DNA of 64,000 nt from DAHVFY01 sp040388665 (GCA_040388665.1 JAZKBL010000013.1:42832-106831); one strand, 5' to 3'. Counted from the stretch's first letter, positions 8,637 to 17,833 are shown. The notes: generated from the sequence alone by a model not told the origin. Program-made: numbers and translations.

Positions 8637-9949
8637 ACCTATTAATTGTTGGTACGGGTTATGTCGGTCTTGTAACCGGCGCTTGTTTTGCTGAAATGGG
8701 TCATCATGTCATATGTCTAGACATCAACCAAGAAAAGATTGAAAAATTAAAAAAGGGGGATCTCCCCTTCTATGAACCTGGCTTAAAAGAGCTTGTCAAA
8801 AGAAATTCAGAAGCTTTTCGTCTTAGCTTTACGACCGACTATAAAACAGCTGTTGCAGCAGCTCTTGTTTGCTTTATTGCAGTGCCAACACCTTCTGATG
8901 AAGATGGTTCTTGTGATCTGCGTTATGTTCTTTCTGCTGCCGCTCAAATCGCAGAACATATGAATGGATACAAGCTTATTGTGAATAAATCTACAGTTCC
9001 TGTAGGTAGCTCTCAAAAAGTAAAAGAATCTATAAAGTCTGTACTTCATAACAAGGGCAAGGATTATCCCTTTGATGTTGTTTCAAACCCTGAATTTCTT
9101 AAAGAGGGATCAGCTGTCAGCGACTGCATGAAGCCTGATAGGATTATTCTTGGTGTCGACAACGCAACGGCAGCAACCTTAATGAAAGAGATCTATTCTG
9201 CATTTACTCTTAATCACGACAGAATCCTTATCATGGATCCTATTTCTGCTGAAATGACAAAATATGCGGCCAATGCAATGCTTGCAAATAGAATTTCCTT
9301 CATGAATGAACTTGCAGGACTTTGTGAAAAAGTCGGCGCTAACATCAACGAAGTGCGCGTCGGTATTGGCTCAGATACACGTATTGGCTATCAATTTTTA
9401 TATGCAGGAATTGGTTACGGCGGATCTTGTTTTCCAAAAGATATTCGAGCGTTACGCTCAATGGCTAAAGATGTCAATTACGAAACTCCACTATTAGAAG
9501 CTGTTAACACCATTAACGAACGGCAAAAAAAATGGCTTGGTGAAAAGATACGTAAGCATTTTGGAGATGTCTCAGGAAAAACAATCGCTATTTGGGGCCT
9601 TTCATTTAAGCCCAATACAGATGATATGCGCGAAGCACCTTCTCTTAATCTCATTGAGGAACTTCTTGCATCAGGTGCTCATGTGCGTCTTTTCGATCCG
9701 GCAGCGATTCAAACAGCTCAAAAATCAATCCCCGCCCACCCAAACATTCACTGGTGTCAAGATGAGTATGAAGCTGCCCACAAAGCGGATGCTATTGCTC
9801 TTCTTACGGAGTGGAAGCAGTTTCGTTTCGTCGATTTTACACTTGTACTTGAAAAAATGATGGGAAAAGCCTTCTTCGATGGACGTAATCAATACAAAAT
9901 CCACGAAATGCGCTCTAAAGGTTTTGAGTATTTTGGAGTAGGTGTTTAG
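8633..9949 (+). CDS. ugd: UDP-glucose 6-dehydrogenase
   Basis: Oxidises UDP-glucose to UDP-glucuronate with two NAD+, supplying precursors for surface polysaccharide or lipid modification. The 438-residue length is normal. The N-terminal Rossmann motif GTGYVGLVTGACFAE starts at residue 7, the central domain contains SNPEFLKEGSAV and AEMTKYAANAML, and the catalytic Cys is near residue 266 in GYGGSCFPKD. The C-terminal UDP-binding part has WGLSFKPNTDDMREAPS. It overlaps lolD by ATGA and is directly followed by ispA. The sugar transferase 2 kb downstream could belong to the same surface-glycan function. Confidence 0.93.
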   Translation: MNLLIVGTGYVGLVTGACFAEMGHHVICLDINQEKIEKLKKGDLPFYEPGLKELVKRNSEAFRLSFTTDYKTAVAAALVCFIAVPTPSDEDGSCDLRYVLSAAAQIAEHMNGYKLIVNKSTVPVGSSQKVKESIKSVLHNKGKDYPFDVVSNPEFLKEGSAVSDCMKPDRIILGVDNATAATLMKEIYSAFTLNHDRILIMDPISAEMTKYAANAMLANRISFMNELAGLCEKVGANINEVRVGIGSDTRIGYQFLYAGIGYGGSCFPKDIRALRSMAKDVNYETPLLEAVNTINERQKKWLGEKIRKHFGDVSGKTIAIWGLSFKPNTDDMREAPSLNLIEELLASGAHVRLFDPAAIQTAQKSIPAHPNIHWCQDEYEAAHKADAIALLTEWKQFRFVDFTLVLEKMMGKAFFDGRNQYKIHEMRSKGFEYFGVGV

Positions 9950-10765
9950 ATGGATATCAGTGCACTCTTAAGTCTTATTGAAAGCGCATTACAAAGATTA
10001 TTCCCCGCTAAAGATTCTCTTTGGGAATCTGCTCGTTATTCCCTATTTTCCGGAGGCAAAAGACTACGGCCCCTCTTAACACTTGCTACAGTTGTCGATT
10101 TAGAACATGATGTAAACACAGCCCTTCAACCAGCTTGCGTCCTTGAACTCATCCACACCTATTCTCTCATCCACGATGATCTCCCCTGCATGGATAACGA
10201 TGATGTCCGCAGAAGTAAGCCCACACTTCATAAAATTTATACCGAGGGCCATGCTGTATTAACGGGGGACTTTCTTTTAACACACGCCTTTGAGCTTTTA
10301 GCGACATCTCCAAACCTTTCCTCTGAGCAAAAACTGGATCTTATAACAACTCTCAGCTCAAGAGCCGGAGCCTTCGGTATGATTGGTGGTCAAGTAGAAG
10401 ATATCCGTGCAAAAGGTGCCAAACTTGAAAGCGAAAGCTTAAGATTCATCCATTTTGGAAAAACAGCTGCGCTGATGATTGCATCGCTTGAATTTGCAGC
10501 GATTCTATGCAAACTGACAAAAAAAGAGCGGACACTCCTCATCGAAGCTGGCGAACACCTAGGTCTTGCATTTCAAATTAAAGACGATCTTCTTGATAGC
10601 AACGTAAAGGAGGAGCCCTCGGCTGTCGCTCTTTATGGCATGCTTGGAGCCAAAAGACTGGCTGAAGAACACTTTGAAAAAGCACAAGATGCATTTAACG
10701 CTCTTGCACATCCCCTTCCCCTCCTACGAAAACTCAGCTCTGCCCTCATTGAAATTCCAACATAA
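9950..10765 (+). CDS. ispA: Polyprenyl (farnesyl/geranylgeranyl) diphosphate synthase
   Basis: A trans-isoprenyl diphosphate synthase of 271 residues, condensing isopentenyl diphosphate with allylic diphosphates. It shows GGKRLRPLLTLAT near residue 30, the first Asp-rich motif DDLPCMDNDD near residue 75, GQVEDIRAKG, and the second Asp-rich motif QIKDDLLD near residue 205. The second motif is slightly degenerate compared with the usual DDILD form. The ATG follows the ugd TAG without any spacer. The product would feed undecaprenyl phosphate and the menaquinone side chain. Whether it makes C15 or C20 cannot be told from sequence alone. Confidence 0.88.
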   Translation: MDISALLSLIESALQRLFPAKDSLWESARYSLFSGGKRLRPLLTLATVVDLEHDVNTALQPACVLELIHTYSLIHDDLPCMDNDDVRRSKPTLHKIYTEGHAVLTGDFLLTHAFELLATSPNLSSEQKLDLITTLSSRAGAFGMIGGQVEDIRAKGAKLESESLRFIHFGKTAALMIASLEFAAILCKLTKKERTLLIEAGEHLGLAFQIKDDLLDSNVKEEPSAVALYGMLGAKRLAEEHFEKAQDAFNALAHPLPLLRKLSSALIEIPT

Positions 10766-10791
10766 GCGTTTTTAGAGAAAAAGGACAATCC

Positions 10792-11919
10792 ATGATAAAA
10801 GAAATCAGCAATACACCTGCTTTATTTATAAATACATTTATTCCAGAAAAAAAACTTTCAAATTGTTATTTATTTAATTGTTTGAAGAGCGTTTTTAGTT
10901 ATATCGGTAAGTTATTTTCTTCTATTTTTCATAGAAAAAACCCTGAAAACTCGCTTCAGATCGATTCTAATAACAGCTCTAGCGAAAGCTCGAAGAGCGG
11001 CAAACCTATCAAAAAGAAATATATCGACTGTAAAATCCCTTCAGACCTTCTTAACCCTGCGTGGAAAAAAATCATCCCTGAAAGCAGAGGCATGCCAGGA
11101 TCTGGGAGCCTTTCTCATTTGCGCGAAGTTTATTTATCTCAACAACAAAAATGTGTTGTTAAAATCAGCTCGGAGGTGGATCGCAAAAGAAAAGGCTCTA
11201 ATAACTCGTGGCCTCATGCTGAAGAGATTGCTTACAAAATCAATAAGCTTTTTGCTTGGAAAGTGATTCCTAAGACGAAAATTATCCATGGCTCGCAACT
11301 TACAAATAACACAAAATCAAAATATGTCAATATTCAAAACTCCATGACACTTGAGTCTTTGCCTAACCTCGATCGTCTTACTTTCACATTTCAAAGTTTT
11401 ATAAAAGGAAAAACTCTTCCCTTGCATAATACGGGCTATCAAAAAATCCAAGATAAATCCTATCAAAGGGCTTATCTTCTTAATATGATCCTTGGTAAAA
11501 GGGATGCACGAGCAGACAATACGATGTATGATTCTACAAACAAAGAAATCTTTGAAGTTGACAATGAATCTCTTGGTCTTAAAAATTATTCTCTCAAAGG
11601 TGTCCTGAGAAAGTTTAAAAAGCTTCAAAAAAAACCAATTGACCTAACTATTCTTAATGATATCTCAAAGGCGGATATTCAAAGTTTTACGAGGATTAAA
11701 GAAAAATATGAAACCAAAGATTTAAGCTTATTAAATCTTTGGCTCGCAGAAAATTCTGACTCCACAAAAGCTTCAGAAAACGAGATCAACCTCTATTGGG
11801 AAACCATTCGAACAAACTTCATCACTTTACAAAGCACAATTAAAACACTGCAGACAACACAAAAAAGCTTTACCATCAAGCAACTTGAAAAAGCGTACAC
11901 ACAAGCGCGTGCAAATTAA
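10792..11919 (+). CDS. Kinase-fold protein, candidate effector (PI3/4-kinase or HipA/Fam20-like)
   Basis: A 375-residue protein with no clear named family. Several spaced motifs together resemble a kinase fold of the phosphoinositide-kinase or actin-fragmin type. They are a Gly-rich stretch MPGSGSLSHL (101-110); CVVKIS with Lys124 as possible nucleotide-binding lysine; HAEEIAYKI (142-150) with a helix-C-type Glu; FTFQSFIKGKTL as hinge; GKRDARADN (235-243), giving the D-x4-N catalytic loop; and FEVDNE with Asp257 as metal ligand. The N-terminus has a hydrophobic patch (about 26-47) and a Ser/Lys-rich linker, with no signal peptide. Bacterial pathogens secrete such kinases into host cells, so an effector role is plausible but unproven. 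The RBS is AAAGGAC. Confidence 0.5.
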   Translation: MIKEISNTPALFINTFIPEKKLSNCYLFNCLKSVFSYIGKLFSSIFHRKNPENSLQIDSNNSSSESSKSGKPIKKKYIDCKIPSDLLNPAWKKIIPESRGMPGSGSLSHLREVYLSQQQKCVVKISSEVDRKRKGSNNSWPHAEEIAYKINKLFAWKVIPKTKIIHGSQLTNNTKSKYVNIQNSMTLESLPNLDRLTFTFQSFIKGKTLPLHNTGYQKIQDKSYQRAYLLNMILGKRDARADNTMYDSTNKEIFEVDNESLGLKNYSLKGVLRKFKKLQKKPIDLTILNDISKADIQSFTRIKEKYETKDLSLLNLWLAENSDSTKASENEINLYWETIRTNFITLQSTIKTLQTTQKSFTIKQLEKAYTQARAN

Positions 11920-11960
11920 TTCTTGCAAACAGAGTTTACATGCATGTAGCATTGTAACTT

Positions 11961-12614
11961 ATGTCTACCAAAAATTGTTCTTACCAAGAGCATACGCTTA
12001 AACCATTTTCTGACTTTAAAAGGCTTTTTGATATCGCCTCAAGCCTTTTTCTAATTTTAATTTCATTCCCCTTTTTCTTAAGCATCGCCTGTTTAATAAA
12101 ACTCACCTCAAAAGGCTCTGTATTTTATGGAGGCTACCGCCTCGGAAAAAATGGTGAGCTTTTTTGCTGCTGGAAATTCCGTACAATGTATCCGGATGCT
12201 GAAAAAAAATTGGAGGGATATTTAGACAAAAGCAAAGAGCTCCGTAACGAGTGGAATCAATACCTTAAATTAAAAAAAGACCCGAGAGTCACTTGGATAG
12301 GTAGGGGCTTACGCAAAATGTCCCTTGATGAACTTCCTCAGCTTTGGAATGTTCTTAAAGGAGATTTAAGTCTTGTTGGCCCTAGGCCTTATCTTGTAGA
12401 AGAAGTTCAAAGCATTCTAGGTGCAAGAGCTCATAAAATTCTTTCTGTGAGGCCCGGCATTACAGGTTTATGGCAAGTATCTGGAAGAAACAATATTCCC
12501 TTCTCTGATAGAATTAGACTTGATGAGGAATACGTAATGAAAAGGTCCTTTTATCTTGATCTAGTGCTTCTTTGTAAAACGATTCCGACAGTTATTTTTG
12601 CAAAAGGGTATTAA
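11961..12614 (+). CDS. Undecaprenyl-phosphate sugar phosphotransferase (WcaJ/WbaP catalytic type)
   Basis: Monotopic inner-membrane phosphoglycosyl transferase that loads the first sugar phosphate onto undecaprenyl phosphate to start surface glycan synthesis. The 217-residue product contains the family blocks in order: KRLFDIASSLF then a hydrophobic re-entrant helix with a Pro (residues about 22-45), WKFRTMYPDAE, DPRVTWIGRGLRKMSLDELP, VLKGDLSLVGPRP and VRPGITGLWQVSGR. The Asp-Glu dyad is in SLDELPQ. It is the minimal catalytic-domain form without the N-terminal helices of full-length WcaJ. Sugar specificity (galactose, glucose or an N-acetylated sugar) cannot be inferred. Confidence 0.87.
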   Translation: MSTKNCSYQEHTLKPFSDFKRLFDIASSLFLILISFPFFLSIACLIKLTSKGSVFYGGYRLGKNGELFCCWKFRTMYPDAEKKLEGYLDKSKELRNEWNQYLKLKKDPRVTWIGRGLRKMSLDELPQLWNVLKGDLSLVGPRPYLVEEVQSILGARAHKILSVRPGITGLWQVSGRNNIPFSDRIRLDEEYVMKRSFYLDLVLLCKTIPTVIFAKGY

Positions 12615-13105
12615 TGACGCTTCCTTTTTTCTTAGGGCTTCTTGCAGCTATATTTTGCTCTATTTTTTTCCCAAACTTTCACGTGCTGCCTTTTGCTCCA
12701 TTTCTAGCCATTGTATGCATGCGTAAAAGCTTTCTTGCTGCTTTATGGCTCTCTATGCTCTCTGGTTTTATCATGGATCTTATAACTTCAAGCGTAGGAT
12801 TTGGACTCAACGCCCTCACATTTGTGATCAGTACAAGCGTCATGTATCAACAAAAGCGTCATTTTTTTGTAGATAGCCCTCTTGCATTATCCATTTATAC
12901 AACACTTATCGCTTCCCTTGTTTCACTTCTTCTACTATTCATTCAAGGAATCCGCTTTTCTCTACCTCTTCTCTTTAGTGAATTAGTTTTTATGCCCATT
13001 CTTGATGGGGTCTATGCATTTTTATGGTTTACTTGCCCTTTGAAATTATATCATTATGGAAAAAGGATGGGATGGCGTCATGTATTTAAATGGAGAATTA
13101 ATTAA
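12614..13105 (+). CDS. Small integral membrane protein, MreD-like
   Basis: A 163-residue, very hydrophobic protein with about five predicted helices. Its size, topology and phrases such as LSMLSGFIMDLITSSVGFG resemble MreD, the membrane partner of the rod-shape/peptidoglycan machinery. The match is to general pattern, not to a diagnostic motif. The start overlaps the sugar transferase stop (TAATG) and its stop overlaps the folD start in the same way, so it sits inside a tightly coupled three-gene run. Chlamydiales use MreB in division, which makes an MreD-like protein reasonable. Confidence 0.45.
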   Translation: MTLPFFLGLLAAIFCSIFFPNFHVLPFAPFLAIVCMRKSFLAALWLSMLSGFIMDLITSSVGFGLNALTFVISTSVMYQQKRHFFVDSPLALSIYTTLIASLVSLLLLFIQGIRFSLPLLFSELVFMPILDGVYAFLWFTCPLKLYHYGKRMGWRHVFKWRIN

Positions 13106-13953
13106 TGATCCTTGATGGAAAGCATATTGCTGAAGAAATAGAAAAAAAAATTAAGCAGACAATCGAAGAAAAAACTTCTGTAAGACCACCAGGTCTTGCC
13201 TTTATTCGTGTTGGGGAAAACAGCGCTTCAAAAACATACATCAAAATGAAAAAGCGTAAATGTCAGGAAGTTGGCATTCTTTCTTTTGATAAAGAATTCC
13301 CTGAAACAGTTTCAGAATCCACTCTTTTAAAAGCCATCCATGAACTCAATGAAGATGGCTCTGTCGACGGTATTCTTGTACAGCTTCCTTTACCCGGCCA
13401 CATTTCTACGTTAAAAGTGATTGAAAGCGTCTTACCAAGCAAAGATGTCGACGGATTCCACCCTATTAATCTCGGCAAAGTTCTCATCGGTGAACCCGAG
13501 ACATTTTATCCATGCACACCTCATGGCATCCTTATGCTGCTTCACCACTATAAAATCCCCATTTCCGGTAAGCACGCTGTGATCGTTGGTCGTAGTAATA
13601 TCGTAGGTAAACCTCTTGCCGCAATGTTAATGCAGAAAAATCCTGAAACTAATGCCACAGTAACCATCGCTCATAGTGGAACAAAAAATCTTGCAGAGGT
13701 CTGTAAAACAGCTGATATTCTCATTGCCGCGATGGGAACCCCTAAATTTATTAATGCATCTTTTGTAAAACCCGGAGCCGTTGTCATCGACGTCGGGATT
13801 AACCGTTTTGACGGTAAAATTGTTGGTGATGTTGATTTTGAAAGTGTCTTCCCCCTTACCTCTTGCATCACACCTGTACCTAAAGGAATAGGTCCTATGA
13901 CAATTGCTATGCTCCTCTCAAACACTTTGTTAAGTTATATGCGTAGCATCTAA
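13105..13953 (+). CDS. folD: Bifunctional methylenetetrahydrofolate dehydrogenase/cyclohydrolase
   Basis: Interconverts 5,10-methylene-, methenyl- and 10-formyl-tetrahydrofolate using NADP+. The 282-residue length fits the family. Visible motifs are SKTYIKMKKRKCQEVGI with the catalytic Tyr and Lys near residues 37-41, GILVQLPLPGH, the NADP-binding GRSNIVGKPLAAMLM, and the C-terminal PVPKGIGPMTIAMLL. The start overlaps the preceding stop by one base. It supplies one-carbon units for purines, thymidylate and formyl-Met-tRNA. Confidence 0.95.
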   Translation: MILDGKHIAEEIEKKIKQTIEEKTSVRPPGLAFIRVGENSASKTYIKMKKRKCQEVGILSFDKEFPETVSESTLLKAIHELNEDGSVDGILVQLPLPGHISTLKVIESVLPSKDVDGFHPINLGKVLIGEPETFYPCTPHGILMLLHHYKIPISGKHAVIVGRSNIVGKPLAAMLMQKNPETNATVTIAHSGTKNLAEVCKTADILIAAMGTPKFINASFVKPGAVVIDVGINRFDGKIVGDVDFESVFPLTSCITPVPKGIGPMTIAMLLSNTLLSYMRSI

Positions 13954-13978
13954 ACACATTCTATGGTATATATTGCCC

Positions 13979-16120
13979 ATGGCAAAAAAAAAAGATCCGC
14001 ATCTATACGAAAATCTTTCAAAAGTTTTACAACAATGCATGAAGGGAAAGCGATATACCCCTATTGGTCAAACAGCTCTTTTTAAAAGACTTAAAATTCA
14101 AAAGGAACTTCACCCGTTGTGCAAAGAGATCATGGCAGACCTCGTTAAGGAAGGGGTACTCACCTGTGATAAAAAAAGATATTCATTAAAAACACATGAC
14201 ATAGAAACAATTTTAGGAACGCTCCGGCTACATCCCAAAGGTTTTGGGTTTGTTATCCCGGACAATCCTGCACAGTCAGCAAGCGACATCTTCATTCCCA
14301 AACACCTTACAGAAAGCGCTGTCGATGGAGATAAAGTTGAAGTTGCCATTAATCCCAGTTCTAACCCTGAAAAAGGTCCGGAAGGAAAAATTGTTTGCAT
14401 TACCAAAAGAGGCCGTAGCCATTTAGCGGGAACTGTCCGTAGTATTGACCGTCAAAAAATGGCTTTTGTTCACGTTCCTATTTTAGGAAGCTCAAAACAA
14501 GCAATCGTTGAAAAAGCCGGCGATCTTAAAGTTGGAGATCGAGTCATCATGAAAATCCTCGAATGGGGAGATCGTGAAGAATCGACATATTGTGAAGTCA
14601 CACAAAAAATCGGCCATATTTCCGATCCTTCTACAGATATCTTAGCAGCTACCGAAGAATTTGACCTACCAACATCTTTCCCTAAAGCTGTCATTAACGA
14701 AGCTAAAAGTTTTGGTAAATCCGTTTCAGCCAAAGACAAAAAAGCAAGAAAAGACTTAAGCGAACTTGAGTGCTTTACAATAGATCCGGAAACTGCAAAA
14801 GATTTTGACGACGCTCTTTCTATCCGTAAAACAAATAAAGGACATTACCAACTCGGTGTCCATATTGCGGACGTTGCTCACTACGTCAAACAAGATTCAG
14901 CACTGGATATTGAAGCATTTAAAAGAGCTAATTCTACTTATTTTCCAGGAACCTGTATCCCTATGCTGCCTGAAGAGCTCTCCAATAACTTGTGCAGTCT
15001 ACGTTCCGGTGTTTTTAGATTGACATCCTCTGTCTTAATGGAGTTCGACCCTTCCGGCAGTCTTCTTAAATACAAGATCGTTCGCTCTTATATCAAAAGC
15101 AAAAAGCGCTTCTCCTACGAAGAAGCCAAAGATGTGATCGATGGAAAAACTAAAAGTGTTCATGCTCCCTCTCTTAAACTCATGGTTGAACTCTGTCTTT
15201 TGTTAAAAAAACAGCGCTATGCACGAGGAAGTGTGGATTTTAGCCTTCCTGATCTTGTCCTAGAAGTCGATAAAAAAGGGGAACCGAAAGGAGTTAAATG
15301 GGTTGAATATGACATCTCCCATCAGCTTGTTGAAGAATTCATGCTAAAAGCCAATGAAATTGTTGCCCTCGACTTATCTAATCGAGGCAAAGAGTTACTT
15401 TTCCGCACACATGAACCGCCTACAGCAGAAAACTTCGAGGACTTTTTCAATCTCGCTAGATCCTTTGGATTCATCGTGCCCGATAAACCCACCTCACAAG
15501 AAATTCAACATCTATTTGAACAAGCAAAAAAAACACCTTACATCAAGCAACTTTCGATCGGCTTCATTAGAAGCATGAAACTTGCCTACTATTCTAAAGA
15601 AAATGTCGGTCATTTTGGACTTAGCTTAGAGCACTACACACACTTCACAAGCCCTATCCGCAGATATTGCGATTTGATCATCCACAGACTCCTATTTGAT
15701 GAAGAATCAGAAGATATCGATCTAAAACAGATCGCTCTTAAATGTTCTGAGCAAGAAAGAGTCAGTTTTCGAGCTGAAATGAGCGTAAAGCTTTTAAAAA
15801 AGCTGCGTTTGCTTAGCCGCTACTTCAAAGAAGATCCAACACGCGAATACAGCGCGATCCTTAGTAAAGTCAAACCGTTCGGTCTTTTTTTTGAACTCTC
15901 AGAATTAATGCTCGAGGGCTTTCTGCATATTTCTGAGCTCGAAGACGATTACTTTGTTTTTGATTCTCGTAGAGGAGTTCTTGTTGGCAAAGACACAAGC
16001 AAGATCCATTCTAACGGAGATAAAATTTCTGTGCGCATTGTTTCCATAGACCTTATTCTTCTTGAATCGAAATGGGAACTTGTTTTCTCCCAAAAAAAGA
16101 AAAAACCACGCCGCAAATAA
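13979..16120 (+). CDS. rnr: Ribonuclease R
   Basis: Processive 3'-5' exoribonuclease of the RNase II superfamily, active on structured RNA. The ATG at 13979 gives 713 residues; a TTG two codons earlier is also open but less likely. Domain order is an N-terminal winged-helix region, two cold-shock OB domains, the RNB catalytic domain with the Asp cluster in IDPETAKDFDDALSI, the segment HYTHFTSPIRRYCDLIIHR near the end of RNB, then an S1 domain and a basic tail KKKKPRRK. It lies 25 bp after folD. Confidence 0.95.
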   Translation: MAKKKDPHLYENLSKVLQQCMKGKRYTPIGQTALFKRLKIQKELHPLCKEIMADLVKEGVLTCDKKRYSLKTHDIETILGTLRLHPKGFGFVIPDNPAQSASDIFIPKHLTESAVDGDKVEVAINPSSNPEKGPEGKIVCITKRGRSHLAGTVRSIDRQKMAFVHVPILGSSKQAIVEKAGDLKVGDRVIMKILEWGDREESTYCEVTQKIGHISDPSTDILAATEEFDLPTSFPKAVINEAKSFGKSVSAKDKKARKDLSELECFTIDPETAKDFDDALSIRKTNKGHYQLGVHIADVAHYVKQDSALDIEAFKRANSTYFPGTCIPMLPEELSNNLCSLRSGVFRLTSSVLMEFDPSGSLLKYKIVRSYIKSKKRFSYEEAKDVIDGKTKSVHAPSLKLMVELCLLLKKQRYARGSVDFSLPDLVLEVDKKGEPKGVKWVEYDISHQLVEEFMLKANEIVALDLSNRGKELLFRTHEPPTAENFEDFFNLARSFGFIVPDKPTSQEIQHLFEQAKKTPYIKQLSIGFIRSMKLAYYSKENVGHFGLSLEHYTHFTSPIRRYCDLIIHRLLFDEESEDIDLKQIALKCSEQERVSFRAEMSVKLLKKLRLLSRYFKEDPTREYSAILSKVKPFGLFFELSELMLEGFLHISELEDDYFVFDSRRGVLVGKDTSKIHSNGDKISVRIVSIDLILLESKWELVFSQKKKKPRRK

Positions 16121-16188
16121 CAAATAAAGCTGAGTACTAATTCTTGAATTCGGTTGCGTATAAAGTTAAAATCGGCTATCAATAACTC

Positions 16189-16848
16189 ATGAAAAAGTAT
16201 TTTCTTACAGGCCTTGTCATCCTTCTGCCACTCGTCGTTACGATCATGGTTATCACCTTTCTTGTGAATTTTTTAACGCAACCCTTTATCGGAATAGTTT
16301 CAAGTTTCCTATGCCGTTTTCATATTATCAATGAAGGCTTTCTTTTTTTATCTTCAGAGCAACTTATCCGCTATAGCAGTCAGCTTATTGCTATTCTTCT
16401 TCTCTTTTTTGTAACTCTAGCTCTTGGATTTATTACTAGATCCATTTTTGTTCACAGCATTTTCAAAATTGGTGACAGGATTATTCACAAAATTCCTATT
16501 ATTAAGACGGTCTATAAAACAACCCAAGACATCATCAATACGCTTTTCACTTCTGACAAAAACTCATTTAAGCAGGTAGTTTTAGCTCCTTTTCCTCGTG
16601 ATGGAATCTATGTCTTAGGCCTTGTTTCCCGGGAATCTCCATCAGAGTGCACGCGCAAAGCAGGCGACACCCTCATCTCTGTTCTCATTCCCACAACTCC
16701 AAATCCTACGACGGGATATTTGTTAATGTATAAACGAGACGACCTTATTTTCCTCGAAATGAGACCGGAAGAAGCGATTAAGTACATTGTATCTTGTGGT
16801 GTGATCATTCCTGAAGATCGTTCAATCATTCCTCCTAAAGCGACATGA
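16189..16848 (+). CDS. DUF502 family membrane protein
   Basis: A 219-residue protein with an N-terminal helix (residues about 5-28) starting MKKYFLTGLVILLPLVVTI and a second helix at about 60-85. The soluble C-terminal part includes IPIIKTVYKTTQDIINTL and LIPTTPNPTTGYLL. These are the recurrent blocks of the DUF502 family, which I know from plants (LIKE-COV) and many bacteria but whose biochemical function is unknown to me. It overlaps the next gene, a paralogue, by four bases (ATGA), so the two products probably act together. Confidence 0.85.
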   Translation: MKKYFLTGLVILLPLVVTIMVITFLVNFLTQPFIGIVSSFLCRFHIINEGFLFLSSEQLIRYSSQLIAILLLFFVTLALGFITRSIFVHSIFKIGDRIIHKIPIIKTVYKTTQDIINTLFTSDKNSFKQVVLAPFPRDGIYVLGLVSRESPSECTRKAGDTLISVLIPTTPNPTTGYLLMYKRDDLIFLEMRPEEAIKYIVSCGVIIPEDRSIIPPKAT

Positions 16849-17513
16849 AGAAATACTTTCTTACAGGTCTTATCATTTTAGCCCCTTTTGCTTTAACTCT
16901 CGTCATCGTGATCTACCTTTTCGATCTTTTTACAACACCTTTTTTAGGGCTTGTAGAAGGCCTTGTCACTACTTTTGCAGAAACATCCCCACATAAATTT
17001 TTACAGCACAAAAATTTAATCCTTTTTTTCAGCCGCGTAATCGCTCTGATTACTCTAGTTATTGTTATTCTGCTTTTGGGGTTTTTAGGGAGGAAATTCT
17101 TTTTTGACACCCTAATACATTGGATCAATAGAATTTTTCTCAAAATCCCTTTTGTAAAAAATGTTTATAGAGTTTCAAAAGATGTCACGAAGGCTTTTTT
17201 TGCACAAACAGGCAAAACATTCAAAAAAACAGTTCTTCTTCCCTTTCCCCATAAAAACACTTACAGCCTCGGATTTGTCACCGGAAACATTCCTGAACCC
17301 ATAAAGCGTATTCTTAAAGATGTAGATCTTGCAGTATTCGTCCCAACCGCCCCACACCCTTTTTCAGGATTTATCGTCCTCACATCAAAAGAAGAAGCAC
17401 GTGAGGTCGATATCACTACAGAAGAAGCGTTTAAATTCCTTGTTTCCTGTGGCGTTGTCATGCCCGGAGAACCCGTTCCTGAAAAAGAAAATACCTCTAA
17501 AAACTCTGTATAA
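16845..17513 (+). CDS. DUF502 family membrane protein, second copy
   Basis: A 222-residue paralogue of the preceding gene. It shares the start MKKYFLTGLIILAPFALT, helix layout, the IPFVKNVYRVSKDVTKAFF block and FVPTAPHPFSGFIV, and both end with the same FLVSCGVVMP / YIVSCGVIIP phrase before a divergent tail. The ATGA overlap suggests coupled translation and perhaps a heteromeric complex in the inner membrane. An AT-rich T-run just after the stop could help end transcription, but I see no clear hairpin. Confidence 0.85.
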   Translation: MKKYFLTGLIILAPFALTLVIVIYLFDLFTTPFLGLVEGLVTTFAETSPHKFLQHKNLILFFSRVIALITLVIVILLLGFLGRKFFFDTLIHWINRIFLKIPFVKNVYRVSKDVTKAFFAQTGKTFKKTVLLPFPHKNTYSLGFVTGNIPEPIKRILKDVDLAVFVPTAPHPFSGFIVLTSKEEAREVDITTEEAFKFLVSCGVVMPGEPVPEKENTSKNSV

Positions 17514-17528
17514 TTTTTTCTTTCTTAC

Positions 17529-17557
17529 TTGCGCATTTTGAACCTTAAGTCTATAAT
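17529..17557 (+). promoter_or_regulatory. Sigma70-type promoter for small-protein/ybeY operon
   Basis: A perfect TATAAT at 17552-17557 is preceded by TTGCGC at 17529-17534 with an ideal 17-bp spacer. Transcription would start near 17564, leaving an 84-nt leader before the ATG at 17648. The leader contains an isolated GGAGG at 17572-17576 with no start codon at usable distance. Confidence 0.6.
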
Positions 17558-17647
17558 GACTGCAAGTTAACGGAGGAAATTACAAAATCTACAAAGGGCA
17601 TCACCCGACTGCAGTTTTGCTAATTCCCTCACATTAGGAGTTTTCTC

Positions 17648-17821
17648 ATGGTACGCATCAGCAAACAAGAAGAAAGAAGAAGCAGAAACCCGCACCGTCG
17701 GCGTCATCCTTCTCCTAAAACAGGCAGATTAAAAGACAATCTTCCTGCTGGATTCAAACCACACGCCAATGCCTTAGAAGGAAGTTTAGCAGAGGCCACC
17801 TTCATCCCTAAAATCAAATAG
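17648..17821 (+). CDS. Small basic protein, 57 residues
   Basis: Starts MVRISKQEERRSRNPHRRR and ends AEATFIPKIK. It is strongly basic in the first half, with an Arg/His-rich stretch that suggests RNA or ribosome binding. AGGAG lies 8 bp upstream of the ATG. It is followed 12 bp later by another tiny basic gene and then ybeY. I recall two small genes at the same place upstream of the ybeY homologue in C. trachomatis (the CT421.1/CT421.2 pair), which supports it being a real gene. Function unknown. Confidence 0.8.
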   Translation: MVRISKQEERRSRNPHRRRHPSPKTGRLKDNLPAGFKPHANALEGSLAEATFIPKIK

Positions 17822-17833
17822 GACTTAAAAGCT

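Noticed and set aside
17572..17576. GGAGG in the leader of the small-protein operon as a ribosome-binding site for an extra gene
   Set aside because: No ATG, GTG or TTG is found at workable distance with an open frame longer than a few codons.
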